A stretch of 64,000 bases of DNA from Accumulibacter sp. (GTDB taxonomy: Bacteria > Pseudomonadota > Gammaproteobacteria > Burkholderiales > Rhodocyclaceae). The DNA lies in the NCBI RefSeq assembly GCF_036625195.1, contig NZ_JAZKUG010000001.1, forward strand, positions 310,001-374,000, read 5' to 3'. The translations under genes were made by a program, and so were the position numbers. Shown piece by piece: positions 27,801-34,847 of the stretch; within the stretch, counting starts at the first letter, position 1, and each line of letters starts with the position of its first letter. A model generated the notes under the pieces. That model worked only from the letters and a program-made list of their open reading frames with translations. It searched no databases and was not told where the DNA came from.

Positions 27801-30161
27801 GCATAGGCCCTGGCGCATGGCGTCGAAGAGGGTTTCCAGGATGCGCTGGCGCACGGCAGGGGATGCCGCCTGCAGGATGAGGGGCGCGTCCTGCCACATG
27901 TCGGGGGCCGCGGCGAGGTCCCCGATGTCACGATAGGCGATGCGGACCAGGCCCAGTTGCTCGAGGTTCGGGTTGTTGAAGCGCCAGCCGCGACGCAGAT
28001 CGTAATGGATGCGGTAGCCGAGGATATTGCGCAGGGTGTCCTGAACCTGACGCCGGGCGTTGCCGCGTACATCGGGGTCCTGCATGTACTCGGCGCGGAC
28101 GCCGGGATCGTCGCGGTCGAAGCCCAGTGCCGCGAAAACGGCCGCCGCGATGCTGCTCTCGTCGATCTCCCTGCCCGACCTGGCCTGGACGGCAGCCAGA
28201 AGCGCCGCCCGCTGCAGCAAGATCTGCAGGAAGTCGTTGAAATGGCCGACCTGCAGCGCGGCGTCCTGCCGGTTGTCGGAAAAACCGAGAACCTTCTTGG
28301 CCTCCGCACTCAGCTGGGCATCCTGCTCGTAGAGGTAGCGCAGCGATGCGAGGGTGAGCATGGTCGTCGCCGAACTGCGCCCCTCGCCGGAGAGGCCGGC
28401 CAGGCGCAGGTAGTCGCGGCCGGACGTGCTGTGGGTGACGCCACAGTTCAGGCAGAAGGCGAACGTGCCGGCGATGTACCACCCACGCACGCCTCCGTTG
28501 TCGAGTGCGCCTTCGCCGTTGAGGGTGACCGGGACCGGTCGCCGCTTGCGGTAGGCCGCCTTGAGGCGGAGATCGTCGCCGGCCGCTTCGAGCCAGGTTT
28601 CCGGGTAGCGGTCGACGGTGTCCGCCCAGATGCCGGTCGTGTCGGGCATGAAAAAGCCATTGCGCACCTCTTCGTCCTCGTGCGCCCGGTCCTCAAGGTT
28701 GCGCGGCACAAACTGCCGGCCGGCAGCGCCGTTCTCGTCCCAGACGGGAAGATATTCCTGGCCGCAATCGCGGCAGAAATGCGCCGGGTAGAGCTTGCGG
28801 GCGCGGTCGCCGGGAACGTACTGGCTACCGTCGAGCGTCAGGTAGCGCTTGCCCGCGGCCTCGAGCGTCGAAAACACCTTGCCACCGCCGGAAATGAACT
28901 GGTGAAGCTTGAAGGCGAAGAGGCTGCGGCCGCCCTCTGCTGCCGGCTTGTCCGTCGTCCGGTACGAGAGCAACAGGAAATCGGCGAGTACCTTGCGCGC
29001 CTCGGCTTCCGGAATATCAGCGTCGGCAGCGAGCTGTTCGGCGGCGGCGGCCAGCGTGACCGGCCGAGCGCGCCGCCACTTGCCCTCGTCACGGGTCAAG
29101 CCGAGCGTCAGCTCGGTCCATACCGCCAGGGGATGCTGCGCAAGCTCGGCGAAGCCCGGAGAAGCAGGCAAACTGGTGCGCAGCACCGCCCCAAGCCGAC
29201 CGCGAACATGTTCGACCAATGTCGCTTCCGGCGTCACGCGCCGCAGGGTCTCGGTGATGACATTGGCGGGCGGAATCGGGGTGCCGAACAGGCGCGAAGC
29301 CACTTCGGCGACGACGGCATTGCGGTCGGCTTCATTGCCCCCCGTTGCCATGGTCGCCGAGGTCCCGATGCATTGCAGGTTGTCGGCCACGGCTTCGCGC
29401 ACACGGCGGACCAGCAGCGCCACATCGGCACCCTGGCGGCCACGATATGTGTGAAGCTCGTCAAGGACCAGGAAACGCAGGCCCTTCGCGTTCCCGATGA
29501 CCGCCTTGTCCTTGTCGTCCTGACGGGTCATCAGGAGCTCGAGCATCATGAAGTTGGTGAGCAGGATATCGGGCGGATTGGCGGCCAGGCGCTGGCGCTC
29601 CTCGTCGCCCTCCTGCCCGGTGTAGCGCCCGAAGGTGACTGGCGGCGCATCGCCATAGTCACCAAGGAATTTGCCAAGCTCCTCGAGCTGGCTGTTGGCC
29701 AGCGCATTCATCGGATAGATGACAATGGCGCGTGTGCGCGGCGTGTTGTCAGTTGCCTTGGCCTTGAGTACGGCGTCGACGACGGGAATGAAGTAGGCGA
29801 GCGACTTGCCTGAACCGGTACCGGTGGTCAGAACATAACTGGCACCGGATTTGGCGAAGCTGATGGCTTCTTCCTGGTGCGTGAAGAGGCGGAGCGAAAC
29901 GCCGGCCGAGCCGGCGCTCTTGCCTGCCCGGAAAATGCGGCCGCACGCAGGGTGCAGTGCTCCGGCCGCCGCCAGTTCGTCGACCGTATGCCCCGCCTTG
30001 AAGTTGGGATTGATCTGGATGAGCGGTTCCGGCCAGTAGCGCTGCGAGTCATGGGCCGACTCGACGAAGCGCGCAATGTCATCACTCCGGATCCGGGTGA
30101 AGCTGCGCGTGAACTGGCGGTATTCGCCGACCAACTTCTCCCTGAACTCGAAAACGTCCAT
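24852..30161 (-). CDS. Giant DEAD/H helicase with DUF1998 and C-terminal Vsr-like nuclease domain (DruE/DrmA-DrmB-like)
   Basis: 1769 residues. Helicase domain 1: Walker A TTGTGSGKSLAY (~112-123), DEAD-like box LVLDELHTYRGRQGADV (~231-247), GTSATMATGG. Helicase domain 2 ends with motif VI QRSGRAGRAGQPALVITYC. Zinc-type Cys clusters are seen in CRDCGQ, CLNCG and CPACG...CVSC. A DUF1998 module follows: FYESAEGGAGVL and the CEAGCYKCLLSYYNQ cluster. The last ~110 residues have a Vsr/DUF559-like nuclease core: LEQAWLAHVDAHG, then ADFFYADWKATIFIDGPQH, then YYIVRFPKEQ. Druantia DruE and DISARM DrmA/DrmB use the first two modules. The nuclease is an apparent extra. It is the first gene of the island and probably has its own promoter before 30161. 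Confidence 0.88.
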   Translation of the reverse strand: MDVFEFREKLVGEYRQFTRSFTRIRSDDIARFVESAHDSQRYWPEPLIQINPNFKAGHTVDELAAAGALHPACGRIFRAGKSAGSAGVSLRLFTHQEEAISFAKSGASYVLTTGTGSGKSLAYFIPVVDAVLKAKATDNTPRTRAIVIYPMNALANSQLEELGKFLGDYGDAPPVTFGRYTGQEGDEERQRLAANPPDILLTNFMMLELLMTRQDDKDKAVIGNAKGLRFLVLDELHTYRGRQGADVALLVRRVREAVADNLQCIGTSATMATGGNEADRNAVVAEVASRLFGTPIPPANVITETLRRVTPEATLVEHVRGRLGAVLRTSLPASPGFAELAQHPLAVWTELTLGLTRDEGKWRRARPVTLAAAAEQLAADADIPEAEARKVLADFLLLSYRTTDKPAAEGGRSLFAFKLHQFISGGGKVFSTLEAAGKRYLTLDGSQYVPGDRARKLYPAHFCRDCGQEYLPVWDENGAAGRQFVPRNLEDRAHEDEEVRNGFFMPDTTGIWADTVDRYPETWLEAAGDDLRLKAAYRKRRPVPVTLNGEGALDNGGVRGWYIAGTFAFCLNCGVTHSTSGRDYLRLAGLSGEGRSSATTMLTLASLRYLYEQDAQLSAEAKKVLGFSDNRQDAALQVGHFNDFLQILLQRAALLAAVQARSGREIDESSIAAAVFAALGFDRDDPGVRAEYMQDPDVRGNARRQVQDTLRNILGYRIHYDLRRGWRFNNPNLEQLGLVRIAYRDIGDLAAAPDMWQDAPLILQAASPAVRQRILETLFDAMRQGLCLASRYLDRAELDRLRIASYANLREPWGFSEDEQPVASNWFITVGKPRDEDRRNVDYLVSGSARSKLGRLLKQPASWREPDERDNPHAARIKDEHYQEIITALLKAARTYGLVLSEETEFGMTGYQLNGTAVVWRLSDGQSRRGADDNAFFRGLYGNVAALLANPAHRLFDFEAREHTAQVEQDDRLEREARFRFTRKDRDAWLQKTGKPLEWLPVLFCSPTMELGVDISSLNTVYLRNVPPTPANYAQRSGRAGRAGQPALVITYCAAQSPHDQYFFRDPVRMVHGQVNPPTLDLANRELIQSHLHAVWLAETGVKLDSSIRGLLDMGTDGAPLAAHLRAGLDADAPQRRAHERGLRILGMLSGELAPAKAPWYDERFAERVFATAFASFDQALGRWRDLFAATKRQMEINQRIMNNPAASERERRDAKQRHDEAFRQQSLVLQESGSANSDFYTYRYLASQGFLPGYNFPRLPLMAYIPARKGKIGRENFLTRPRFLALSEFGPYSLIYHEGSQYRVVRAMLAVSGDDQVKHGASLPTEVARLCPACGYGHFRSQRDADRCVSCNAPLADARAVQNLYRIENVSTRRAERITANEEERTRQGYEMQTTIQFAEADGRLQRLDSILADGEGTVLGLQYGAAATVWRMNFGWRRRKEKSVLGFMINPVTGHWVGGAEESGEPDPDAPPDRTPPQRIVPYVEDRRNVLIVRPPETLDEATMATLQYALKRGIEAVYQLEESELMAEPLPGRDNRQAILFYESAEGGAGVLTRLATEPGALARVADEALRIMHFLRPDDGRWDRARLAQEVDGTGKPLCEAGCYKCLLSYYNQPDHTVIDRQDAGNDGKALDILCRLTWAQGVTGSFGRTPEQQAGELSRLSGSSLEQAWLAHVDAHGYRRPDRGQESIPECLTCADFFYADWKATIFIDGPQHEEATQHERDEESNRKLSAAGYYIVRFPKEQERWPAVFAAHAGLFGSGSRGN

Positions 30162-30221
30162 TGCTTCCCACCTCTGGCAGCCGTTCTCGCTGCGATGTCA
30201 GATTTTTGCCGATTCTTCGTT

Positions 30222-30341
30222 TGAAAGTTGATCATGGACATCATGAAGTACGGCGCCGACTGCACGGTCGTGGAGCCGGCCGCGTTGCGCCAGCGCGTTG
30301 CCGACGAATTGGCTGCCGGCCTGAAAAGCTGCCGGATCTGA
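30222..30341 (+). pseudogene. C-terminal remnant of a WYL-domain regulator
   Basis: The + strand reads KLIMDIMKYGADCTVVEP and ends after about 35 codons at a TGA (30339-30341). This closely resembles the last segment of WYL-domain transcription factors, where ELVMDILKYGPDVEVLEP precedes a final Arg-rich helix. An in-frame stop at 30222-30224 closes the upstream side and the rest of the gene is missing, replaced by the head of the DUF1998 helicase gene on the other strand. WYL proteins often control defence loci, so this may be the relic of a regulator of the island or of the gene into which it inserted. The identification relies on motif recall over 35 residues. Confidence 0.6.
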
Positions 30342-30744
30342 CAGGTTCACTTGCTGCGCCCACGCACGCGTAGTCGTGAATCCCGCCCGGCAACGAAAAC
30401 CCGATGGCCGTCCATGGCGGCTGCCCGGATTGTTGCCGGCCCTCCTGCCGCTGCTGTTCCTGCCTTGACTTGCCCGTGACATGTGGTCGGCCGGCGGTTC
30501 AGGGAATGGGTTGTCCGGCCCTCTGGCTACACCGCTTTTCATTTTTCTGGCGCTTGTCGTGCTGGTGCTGACGGCACTCGTGTCCCGCCGCAGACGCCGC
30601 AGACGACTCCGGCGAACGATGGCCTGGTTCGGGCTGCTCTTCCTGGCGACCATGGCCGGCCAAATACTTGCCGACAACATCCGCGATGACGCCCGCAACC
30701 GACTTTCCCGGACAGGCCCTGGCCACAAGATCTCTCCCGACCGG
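30342..30744. other. Intergenic stretch without a convincing gene
   Basis: About 400 bases between the WYL remnant and the FecR-like lipoprotein gene. On the + strand, 30481 onwards can encode a hydrophobic segment (LATPLFIFLALVVLVLTALV), an Arg cluster and a second hydrophobic stretch (WFGLLFLATMAGQIL), but the frame then runs on antisense through the lipoprotein gene and has no clear ribosome site. A small membrane protein ending soon after 30720 is possible but not supported by a stop. A shorter upstream hydrophobic frame stops at about 30467. I treat the stretch as non-coding or decayed. Confidence 0.35.
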
Positions 30745-31878
30745 CTACTCGATGACGGCTGGTGTCCGCGGCGGCAGCGGACGCGTCTGCTGACGCTCGG
30801 GCAACAGCGGGATCACCCGCGGCCGGCAGCTTCCGAGTTCGCTGCGCTCGGCGGCGAAACGCCCCTCGGCACGCCGGCACTGCTCGGCACTCATTTCGGC
30901 CAACTTGCCGCGCAGACAGCACCAGCCGGTCTCCGGCTGGCAGCGACGCTGCGCCTCGCGCCGTTCATCGCTGAAATAGCCGCGACACTGGTTGGCCGTC
31001 GTCTCGCTCAGACGGCCATCCTGGCAACACCAGCCGGAACGGGGCGGTGCCGGGCAGCGCTGCCGCGCCTCGTCCTCATCGGGCGAAAAGAAGCCGCGGC
31101 ATTGCCCTGCCGGCACCTGCACCACCCGGCCGCCGGCCTGACAGCACCAGCCGGCCGCCGCCCGTTGCCGGCAGCCCGCCTCGGCCTGGCGGCGGTCGAA
31201 CCAGAACTGCTGCCGCTCGCACTGCTCCGGCAGGCGCTGCTCGAGCCGCTCGCCGACGCAGCACCAGCCCGGATAGCGCTCGCGCCAGCCGACCGTGGCC
31301 GCCAGTTCCGCCGCGTCGAGCTGGCGCAGCGGACCAACCTGCCGACCGCGCTGCCAGGACGCTTCGCCCGCCGCCGGCACGCTCTGCTCGCGCTCGCCGA
31401 ACATCAGCGCCCGGCCGGCGAGGACGGTGACGATCGTCTCCTTGCCACTGACGCGGATGTTGACCCGGCTACCGAGATTGCCGTTGACGTCGGGGGTCGA
31501 AAAGCACTGCACATCCTTGTCGATGAACACCTGCCCGATGTCGATCTGGATGTGGATGCAGCGCCGCCCGCCGCGCGTCTCGACGCGAAACGAGAAGCGC
31601 GGATCGGTGTTCTCGTCGAGTTGGACGAAGCCGCCACCGTTGAAGGCGACGAAAGCGCTCGAAGCGGCGCCGGTGGTGACGGTATCGCCCTCGTGCACGC
31701 TCGCGCCATCGCGCGCCCGCGCGCCGTTGAGGAAGACGTTCGGTCCGGCGACGCGCAGCGTGCCGATCGCCGCACCGCCGGCATCGCCAGCGGGCAGCGG
31801 CGCGCAGGCGGCGCCGACGAGGAGCAGCAACCAGGCGAGGGCGAAGAGGGGCAGGCGGAACGGTCGGTGCAGCGTCAT
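30745..31878 (-). CDS. Lipoprotein with FecR-like domain and four GWCC cysteine repeats
   Basis: 377 residues. A lipoprotein signal peptide ends in LLLVGAAC (Cys25 would be acylated). Residues ~38-165 form a FecR-like beta domain: GTLRVAGPNVFLNG, then VHEGDTVTTG, then FNGGGFVQLDENT. From about 203 to 351 come four repeats of ~35 residues, each starting GWCC (204, 243, 282, 318), with a third Cys after about 14 residues in an xxQC motif and a fourth about 13-16 residues later. The repeats look like small disulphide-bonded units, four Cys each; I do not know a family for them. The ATG at 31878 follows AAGGAG at 7 bases. It is 4 bases after the membrane-protein gene, so the two form an operon and probably work together at the envelope. 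Confidence 0.8.
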   Translation of the reverse strand: MTLHRPFRLPLFALAWLLLLVGAACAPLPAGDAGGAAIGTLRVAGPNVFLNGARARDGASVHEGDTVTTGAASSAFVAFNGGGFVQLDENTDPRFSFRVETRGGRRCIHIQIDIGQVFIDKDVQCFSTPDVNGNLGSRVNIRVSGKETIVTVLAGRALMFGEREQSVPAAGEASWQRGRQVGPLRQLDAAELAATVGWRERYPGWCCVGERLEQRLPEQCERQQFWFDRRQAEAGCRQRAAAGWCCQAGGRVVQVPAGQCRGFFSPDEDEARQRCPAPPRSGWCCQDGRLSETTANQCRGYFSDERREAQRRCQPETGWCCLRGKLAEMSAEQCRRAEGRFAAERSELGSCRPRVIPLLPERQQTRPLPPRTPAVIE

Positions 31879-31882
31879 CGCA

Positions 31883-32821
31883 TCACTCCTTGAACAGCAG
31901 GCGGCTGGCGCGCGCGCTGACACCGGCAACCTGTGACGCCGGCACCCAGAGCACCCGGCGGGCGGCCTTGTCCCAGAAGACGAACTCGTCGCCGGTCCTG
32001 CGCAACAGGAACAGGTCACCGCGCACTCCAGCCAGCAGCGAGCTGTCGCTGCTGACGGCAACCAGGGGATACTCGTTCGGACGCACAAGCACGCCATAGG
32101 CCATCGGCAGCAACAAAGTATAGACCACCAGGACGACCATGAAGGGCAGTGCCAGCCACAGCCGCCAGGGGGACGCAGCGCCGAGATACCACACCGCGAC
32201 CACCACCAGGGCAACCTCGGCTGCGCCACGCAAGAGCTCGCCGAAGCGGCTCTTGAGCAACACGAGATCGGCGCGGTCGGGGGAGGTCAGCCATTGCCGG
32301 ATCTCGGTCGACCCCTGGCTTTCACTGCTCACCGGGGTCGCGTAGAGGATGTCGGCCACCGCCAGTACATCGACGAAGGGGTTGAGATGGGTCGTCAGCC
32401 GCAACAGCAGCACCAGCACGAGTGCGGCAAAGGCCAGCTTGCGCCAGGACCAGGGAAGCTGCTGCAGCGCTTGCGTGCCGCGCAGCGCCAGGCGGTCGGC
32501 AAGCTGCTGCAGCGCCTGCCGCCGGCGCGCTGCGAGCCAGCCGACGAGCACCAGCAAGGGCAGCGCCGCGAGCAGCAGCCAGCCGGCGAAGTAGAGCCAG
32601 GGAAAGGCCGGGCTGAGGTAGTCCGCCGCGAGGACGACGAGGAACTTCGCTCCTTCCTGCAGGAAATGGTCCGCATCCTGCGCCACCAGCCCCTGCAGCC
32701 CGAGCAGGTTGAGCTGCGCCCGCGCGACCAGATAACCGAAGGAATAGAGGACGGCCGCGATGCCGGCGAGCGAGCCCGACAGCCAGCCGAGAAAGAGCGT
32801 GATGCCCTTGATCAGGTCCAT
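31883..32821 (-). CDS. Membrane protein of unknown function, partner of the GWCC lipoprotein
   Basis: 312 residues with about five hydrophobic segments (near 5-30, 75-98, 128-142, 205-222 and 227-250) and a polar C-terminal ~65 residues that look like a small soluble domain (LLAGVRGDLFLLRRTGDEFVFWD). I recognise no family. An extracytoplasmic loop of about 60 residues lies between helices 3 and 4. The ATG at 32821 starts MDLIKGITLF. The stop at 31883 is 4 bases from the lipoprotein start, giving a two-gene operon. The topology of helices plus a soluble tail fits a scaffold or sensor for the lipoprotein, but this is only inference from the pairing. Confidence 0.7.
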   Translation of the reverse strand: MDLIKGITLFLGWLSGSLAGIAAVLYSFGYLVARAQLNLLGLQGLVAQDADHFLQEGAKFLVVLAADYLSPAFPWLYFAGWLLLAALPLLVLVGWLAARRRQALQQLADRLALRGTQALQQLPWSWRKLAFAALVLVLLLRLTTHLNPFVDVLAVADILYATPVSSESQGSTEIRQWLTSPDRADLVLLKSRFGELLRGAAEVALVVVAVWYLGAASPWRLWLALPFMVVLVVYTLLLPMAYGVLVRPNEYPLVAVSSDSSLLAGVRGDLFLLRRTGDEFVFWDKAARRVLWVPASQVAGVSARASRLLFKE

Positions 32822-32960
32822 TCGCCGCTCCCGGCGCCGTACCGCGGCGGCCTACCGCGTGCCCCCTCACCGCCGGTCCGGTGGCCCTGCTGCCGCATCA
32901 CGGCGCCGCCCATCCGCCGCCGGTAATCCGTCGCCCGATCATCGCCAACTGCTCCCGCTC

Positions 32961-33482
32961 TCAGTCCGCAGCCGCTGCATCGAGCACATCAGTGAAACCG
33001 AAGCGGCTGAGGTCGGCCATGCGCATCGGGTAGAGGATGCCGTCGAGGTGGTCGCACTCGTGCTGCACGACGCGCGCGTGGAAGCCGCTGACACTGCGCT
33101 CGATCGGCCGCCCGCAGGGATCGAAGCCGCTGTAGCGCAGCCGACTCCAGCGCGGCACCCAGCCGCGCAGGCCGGGAACCGACAGGCAGCCCTCCCAGCC
33201 CTCCTCGACATCCGGCGAGAGCGGTGTCAGTACCGGGTTGATCAGCACCGTCCACGGCACCGGCTCGGCATCGGGGTAGCGTGCGCTGCGCTCGCAACCG
33301 AAGATCACCAGCCGCAGGTCGACACCGATCTGCGGCGCTGCCAGACCAGCGCCGTCGTGGTGCTGCATCGTCTCCTCCATGTCGGCAACCAGTGCGTGCA
33401 GCCAGGCTTCGTCGAAGCGATCGACCGGCCGTGACCGCCGCAGCAGCCGCGGATCCCCCATGCGCAGCAGCGGCCTAATCAT
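32961..33482 (-). CDS. def: Peptide deformylase
   Basis: 173 residues with all three deformylase motifs: GAGLAAPQIG (motif 1), EGCLSVPG (motif 2, metal Cys) and HECDHLDG (motif 3, metal His pair and catalytic Glu). It removes the formyl group from new N-termini in the cytoplasm. It is not beside fmt, and motif details suggest a secondary deformylase rather than the main one; that is inference. The ATG at 33482 overlaps the 3' end of the preceding phosphorylase gene by 8 bases, so it is the last gene of a hpt-MTIP-def operon. Confidence 0.92.
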   Translation of the reverse strand: MIRPLLRMGDPRLLRRSRPVDRFDEAWLHALVADMEETMQHHDGAGLAAPQIGVDLRLVIFGCERSARYPDAEPVPWTVLINPVLTPLSPDVEEGWEGCLSVPGLRGWVPRWSRLRYSGFDPCGRPIERSVSGFHARVVQHECDHLDGILYPMRMADLSRFGFTDVLDAAAAD

Positions 33483-34224
33483 GATCGTCGCTCGCCAGCA
33501 TGGTTTCGATGAGCCGCCGCACCGGCTCCATCGCCTCTTCGAGCACCTGGCGGATCGTCTCGAGACTGATCCCCTGGCCCGGCTCGCCGCGACCGGCGGC
33601 GTAGTTGGCGACGACGTTGATCGCCGCGTAGGGAACACCCAGCTCGCGCGCCAGCGCGGCCTCCGGCATGCCGGTCATGCCGACGACGTCGGCGCCGTCG
33701 CGCTCGAGGCGGTTGATCTCGGCAGCCGTCTCCAGGCGAGGTCCCTGCGTCGTGGCGTAAACCCCGGCATCGCTGACCGCCACCGCCGCCTTCGCCGCTG
33801 CGGCGCACAGGCGGCGCCGCAGGCGACGATCGTAGGGCTCGGTGAAGTCGACGTGATGGACGGCGCTGCCCGGACCTTCATGGTAGGTCGCCGCACGGCC
33901 CCAGGTGTAGTCGAGGATCTGGTGCGGAATGAGCAGGTCGCCGGGCCGCAGGTCGGCGCGGATACTGCCCACCGCCGCCACCGCGACGATGCCGAGCGGC
34001 TCGCAGTCACGCAGGGCCCAGATGTTCGCCCGGTAATTGACCTCGTGTGGCGCCAGGCTGTGTTCGTCACCGTGGCGCGCCAGGAAGACCACCGGCCGGC
34101 CGGCGAGGTGACCGAAGGTGAGCGGCGCGGACGCCTCGCCGTACGGCGTTGGCGCCGGCCGGCGATGCGAGACCTCGAGGCCGGCGAACTCTGCCAGCCC
34201 GCTGCCGCCGATGATTGCCAGCAT
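33475..34224 (-). CDS. S-methyl-5'-thioinosine / methylthioadenosine phosphorylase
   Basis: 249 residues of the purine nucleoside phosphorylase MTAP branch. The phosphate loop is IIGGSGLAEF (residues 4-13), the ribose region ARHGDEHSLAPHEVNYRANI, and the substrate segment is VGMTGMPEAALARELGVPYA. Proteobacterial proteins of this length beside an hpt gene are often S-methyl-5'-thioinosine phosphorylases that feed hypoxanthine to Hpt, closing methylthioadenosine salvage; the neighbour at 34226 fits exactly. Distinguishing MTI from MTA use needs an assay. The ATG at 34224 is one base from the hpt stop, so the two are coupled. Confidence 0.88.
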   Translation of the reverse strand: MLAIIGGSGLAEFAGLEVSHRRPAPTPYGEASAPLTFGHLAGRPVVFLARHGDEHSLAPHEVNYRANIWALRDCEPLGIVAVAAVGSIRADLRPGDLLIPHQILDYTWGRAATYHEGPGSAVHHVDFTEPYDRRLRRRLCAAAAKAAVAVSDAGVYATTQGPRLETAAEINRLERDGADVVGMTGMPEAALARELGVPYAAINVVANYAAGRGEPGQGISLETIRQVLEEAMEPVRRLIETMLASDDHD

Positions 34225-34225
34225 C

Positions 34226-34798
34226 TCAGTCCTCCCGCATGGCGTAGATGGCCGGCAGGTTGCGCCAGGCACCGCGGACGTCCATGCCGTAGCCGAAGAG
34301 GAAACGATCGGGAACGGTCAGGGCGACGAAATCGGCCGTGATCGGTTTCTCCCGCCCGCGCAGTTTATCAGCGACGACCGCCGTGCAGCAGGCCTCGGCA
34401 CCCTCCTGCAGCAGGCGCTTGCGAATCGCTGCCAGTGTCAGACCCTCGTCGAGGATGTCGTCGACCAGCAGCACGGTCCGCCCGCGCACCGGAATGCTCG
34501 GCAAGCGCAGCCAGGCGATGGCACCGCCGCTGGTCTCCTGCCCGTAGCGGCTGACGTGGACGTAATCGAAGTCGAGCGGAAAGCGGAGTTGCGTCATCAG
34601 GTGTCCGGCAAAGGGTACGCCGCCGTTCATCACGCAGAGCAGCAGCGGATTGCGGTCGCACAGCTGCTCGCCGATGGCGCTGGCGACCCGGCTGACCGCC
34701 GCGGCGACGCTCTCGGCGGAATGGATCAGCTCGGCCGCAGCGAGGATGGCCAATGCCTGCCGCGGATCGATCATCGCCTTGCCGGTACCACAGTCCAT
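34226..34798 (-). CDS. hpt: Hypoxanthine-guanine phosphoribosyltransferase
   Basis: About 190 residues with the PRPP-binding signature VLLVDDILDEGLTL and the flexible-loop region VSRYGQETSGG, typical of hypoxanthine-guanine phosphoribosyltransferases. It converts hypoxanthine or guanine plus PRPP to IMP or GMP in the cytoplasm. Two starts are possible: ATG 34798 (MDCGTGK) and ATG 34774 (MIDPRQA). The second aligns better with relatives, while the first has a CAGGG upstream; the longer form is given. It heads the hpt-MTIP-def operon and is followed after one base by the phosphorylase that would make its substrate. Confidence 0.9.
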   Translation of the reverse strand: MDCGTGKAMIDPRQALAILAAAELIHSAESVAAAVSRVASAIGEQLCDRNPLLLCVMNGGVPFAGHLMTQLRFPLDFDYVHVSRYGQETSGGAIAWLRLPSIPVRGRTVLLVDDILDEGLTLAAIRKRLLQEGAEACCTAVVADKLRGREKPITADFVALTVPDRFLFGYGMDVRGAWRNLPAIYAMRED

Positions 34799-34847
34799 GG
34801 GCCCTGCGGCGCGGCGCGGTGGCACTGGCGCGCGAAGCGCAAGGGCC

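Noticed and set aside
24753..27806. A 1017-codon + strand frame opposite the DUF1998 helicase
   Set aside because: It is antisense to motif-bearing helicase coding sequence and has no domain of its own.
9572..30161. A complete BREX system in the island
   Set aside because: No PglZ phosphatase and no BrxC/BrxL-type genes are present, and the methylase lacks the clear PglX context.
30481..31893. A 470-codon + strand frame beginning with a membrane segment
   Set aside because: Most of it is antisense to the GWCC lipoprotein, whose signal peptide, FecR-like domain and repeats are convincing. Only the first ~80 codons could be real and there is no stop to end them.
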